From NCBI GenBank assembly GCA_020847315.1, contig JADLCF010000240.1, forward strand, positions 1-33,379: a stretch of DNA of 33,379 nt, written 5' to 3'. This document shows, one piece after another, positions 31,531 to 33,379 of the stretch. Each line of letters starts with the position of its first letter. The first letter of the stretch is position 1. This DNA is from Bryobacterales bacterium. Its GTDB lineage: Bacteria > Acidobacteriota > Terriglobia > Bryobacterales > Bryobacteraceae. A program made the translations under genes and the position numbers. The notes under the pieces are model-generated. The model did no database searches, was not told the DNA's origin, and saw only the letters and a list, made by a program, of their open reading frames with translations.

Positions 31531-32601
31531 ATGCCACGGTACCTGGTAGACCTAAGGCCAAGGCTAGTAGAAGTTGAGCCCTTACCAAGAGTGGAGAGCG
31601 AACCGGCCAGGGAACCGGCCTCCAGCGAGCGCATAGACCGTTCGGCCGAGGCGGGGCCAATGGTGGTGGAGGAATCGCTCGAAGCCATGCTGAACGCCGC
31701 GAAGGAAGAACCGGCTCCGCAGAAACGCATTCTGATCGCGGGAGCAAGCGGCGCCATCGGGTATCCCCTGCTGAGAATGGCAAAGGACGCCGGCTACTGG
31801 GTTCGCAGCCTCTCGAAGAGCCGCTGGCGCGCGCCGAAAGTGAGCCTGCTGGCGGATGAACTTTGGTTGCGGGACGCCATGGATCGCGAGGCAATCCGTG
31901 GGATTTGCCAGGGGGCCGAAGTGGTGATCTCCTGCCTTGGCGGCAGCCTGGACCCTCGTGTTGAGGAGAAGCGCGGGTTCAACCATCTCGACTTTGACGC
32001 CAATCGCCACCTGCTCGACGAAGCCGTTGAGGCGAAGGTCCGGCGCTTTGTCTACGTCTCCGTCTACGGGACGAAATACTCGGAGAGCTCGGCCTTTGTG
32101 CGCGCGCATCGCCGGTTTGAGAACGCATTGAAGGAATCCGGACTGGAGTATACGATCCTTCGCTTTGCAGGCATTCACGCCACGCCGGACACCCTCATCA
32201 GCAATGTTCGGGAAGGGTACAAGCCCGTCTTTGGCGATAACAACTCCCGAACAAACCCGATTCATCCGGAGGACGCGGCAGAGATCTGCTTCAAGCACTT
32301 GAACGGGGGTCCGGAGATTGTGGAAGCGGGCGGACCGGACATCCTCACGCGACGGGAACTCTCGGAGATGGTGTTTGGCTACGCAGGAGTGACGCCGAAG
32401 TCATACCGGATGCCGCCGATTCTGAGCCGAATCGCGAGCGGCCTCGCCCGGCCGTTCAACCCTCGAAGGGCAAACTCGCGGGAATTCGCATTCCGTACTT
32501 CCCGCGCGGATGTCATCGCTCCTCGCGTGGGCACGCGCTCCCTGAGCAGTTACCTGCTGACGCATCGGAGCACAGCCTCACTGGCGCAGGAATCCGCCTG
32601 A
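31531..32601 (+). CDS. Atypical SDR, NAD(P)H-binding protein
   Basis: A 356-residue protein. The N-terminal 65 residues are acidic and proline-containing and look disordered. An atypical SDR/NmrA-like Rossmann domain follows, with ILIAGASGAIGYPLL as the nucleotide loop (about 67-81), VVISCLGGS, and FVYVSVYGTKYSES, where the Tyr/Lys pair is not canonical. Family members include NAD(P)H-binding redox sensors and quinone reductases, and no substrate can be assigned. The ATG at 31531 is preceded by GGAGAGG. It stands alone; the downstream sulfatase is convergent. Confidence 0.83.
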   Translation: MPRYLVDLRPRLVEVEPLPRVESEPAREPASSERIDRSAEAGPMVVEESLEAMLNAAKEEPAPQKRILIAGASGAIGYPLLRMAKDAGYWVRSLSKSRWRAPKVSLLADELWLRDAMDREAIRGICQGAEVVISCLGGSLDPRVEEKRGFNHLDFDANRHLLDEAVEAKVRRFVYVSVYGTKYSESSAFVRAHRRFENALKESGLEYTILRFAGIHATPDTLISNVREGYKPVFGDNNSRTNPIHPEDAAEICFKHLNGGPEIVEAGGPDILTRRELSEMVFGYAGVTPKSYRMPPILSRIASGLARPFNPRRANSREFAFRTSRADVIAPRVGTRSLSSYLLTHRSTASLAQESA

Positions 32602-32662
32602 ATGAGGATCCTGACTACTGGCGCGCGCGGTTGGCCGCGCCACCGGGTGTGAGTCGCCGCGC

Positions 32663-33379
32663 CTATGGGTTCTGATGCTTGAGCCAGGTATCGTAGGCGT
32701 GTTTTCGCCCGCTTACGTACCGGATGGTTTCAAAGTATTCTTCCTGCCCGAGGGCGCGCGGATCCCCTTCTTCCCGCAGAAGGCGGTTCATGCGCTCCTG
32801 CAACTCCCGCTTGGTCTGCGCGAATGCGAGGTCTTCCGCAAGGTTCTTGAGGCATTCCGAGTCTTCGGAGACCCGGTACAATTCCTCCGCCGGGCGTTTA
32901 CCGAAGGAGAGCCGGTAATACTCATCGAAGGTGTTGAGCAGGAAGTCCTTTGTGGGGCTGGCATCCACGTTCCGGTAGCCGGTTTCGGGGTTGCCCGCGG
33001 GCCAGCGCTCCGGATGATAATTCCGCACGTAGAGAAATTCGTGGGTGCGGATGGCGCGGACAGGGTATCCCCAGTCATGCGGCCGGCCGAGATCATGGCG
33101 CTCCTTGCCAATGAGCATCACATCGCGGGTTTGGTCGACAATGCCGGATTTCGTCGACTTGAGCACATCGAGGAAACTCTTGCCCGTCATCGTCGGAGCC
33201 GGCGGAAGGCCCGCGGCTTCGCAGAAGGTGGGCGCAAGATCGCGGAAATTGATGAAGTCGTCCACCGTGCGGCCACCCTTGACTTGGGCGCCCCAGCGGG
33301 CGGCCATCGTGATGTGGAAGGCATCTTCGTAGATCTGCCCCTTCACGCGCGGGAAGGGCATGCCGTGGTCTGAGGTAAC
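32663..33379 (-). CDS. Sulfatase (arylsulfatase-type), C-terminal part, runs off the right edge
   Basis: The last 238 residues of a type I sulfatase. The reading frame is open through the window edge and begins with TSDHGMPFPR, the conserved metal-site Asp-His of the alkaline phosphatase superfamily, followed by VKGQIYEDAFHI. INFRDLAPTFCEAAGL and GKSFLDVL are the usual following motifs. The C-terminal part, YRVSEDSECLKNLAED and the basic helix after it, matches family C-termini. The Cys that becomes formylglycine lies outside the window. Substrates are probably sulfated polysaccharides or aryl sulfates. The ATG at 33361 is internal, not the start. Confidence 0.9.
   Translation of the reverse strand, partial: VTSDHGMPFPRVKGQIYEDAFHITMAARWGAQVKGGRTVDDFINFRDLAPTFCEAAGLPPAPTMTGKSFLDVLKSTKSGIVDQTRDVMLIGKERHDLGRPHDWGYPVRAIRTHEFLYVRNYHPERWPAGNPETGYRNVDASPTKDFLLNTFDEYYRLSFGKRPAEELYRVSEDSECLKNLAEDLAFAQTKRELQERMNRLLREEGDPRALGQEEYFETIRYVSGRKHAYDTWLKHQNP

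Overview
The window looks like a chromosomal stretch from a GC-rich, Gram-negative-type soil bacterium, most likely an acidobacterium of the Solibacter/Bryobacter kind. This is inferred from gene style: a PEP-CTERM surface protein, a Gfo/Idh/MocA oxidoreductase with a signal peptide, a sulfatase, short intergenic spacers and a DinG-type helicase. No rRNA or other marker fixes the lineage. No transposase, integrase, phage gene or CRISPR array was found.

Left flank (1-9470): a partial class II aldolase (-), a zinc-ribbon rhomboid protease (+), a DJ-1/PfpI protein (-), truA (+), a ROK sugar kinase (+), the proton-translocating transhydrogenase operon pntAA-pntAB-pntB (-), a dienelactone hydrolase with a twin-arginine-like leader (+), a MerC-domain membrane protein with a metal-regulator-like operator (+), and an MscS channel (-). 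MscS appears to be the last gene of the operon described next.

Centre (9493-18551, all minus strand): the standout is a compact operon encoding a complete ubiquitin-like conjugation pathway. In transcription order it reads: membrane trypsin-like protease, YukD-like ubiquitin-like protein (Ubl) ending in Gly, E1-like activating enzyme, membrane-anchored JAMM/JAB isopeptidase, polytopic membrane protein with a C-terminal FHA domain, prokaryotic RING finger fused to a TM2 membrane domain, three paralogous GYF_2-domain membrane proteins, a DUF2752 membrane protein, an E2 with an HPN motif and predicted catalytic Cys, then MscS. Three junctions are four-base ATGA overlaps and several others are under 25 bases, so these proteins are probably made together. 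E1 would activate the Ubl, E2 would carry it, the RING protein could act as E3 or scaffold, and the JAMM enzyme would remove it. All parts except Ubl, E1 and E2 are membrane proteins, so the system probably works at the inner membrane. The proline-rich tails of E2, JAMM and the RING protein next to three GYF domains suggest a way the soluble parts could be recruited.

Right flank (18704-33379): an extended SDR (+), an RlmI-like rRNA methyltransferase (+), a eukaryote-like ileS with an insertion of about 110 residues after its KMSKS-equivalent loop (-), a gene-poor stretch with palindromes, a PEP-CTERM protein and terminator (+), a gene-free stretch ending at tRNA-Arg(ACG) (-), a PilZ protein (-), a PGPGW-type membrane protein (+), a Gfo/Idh/MocA oxidoreductase (+), a DinG-family Fe-S helicase (+), an atypical SDR (+) and the C-terminal part of a sulfatase (-).
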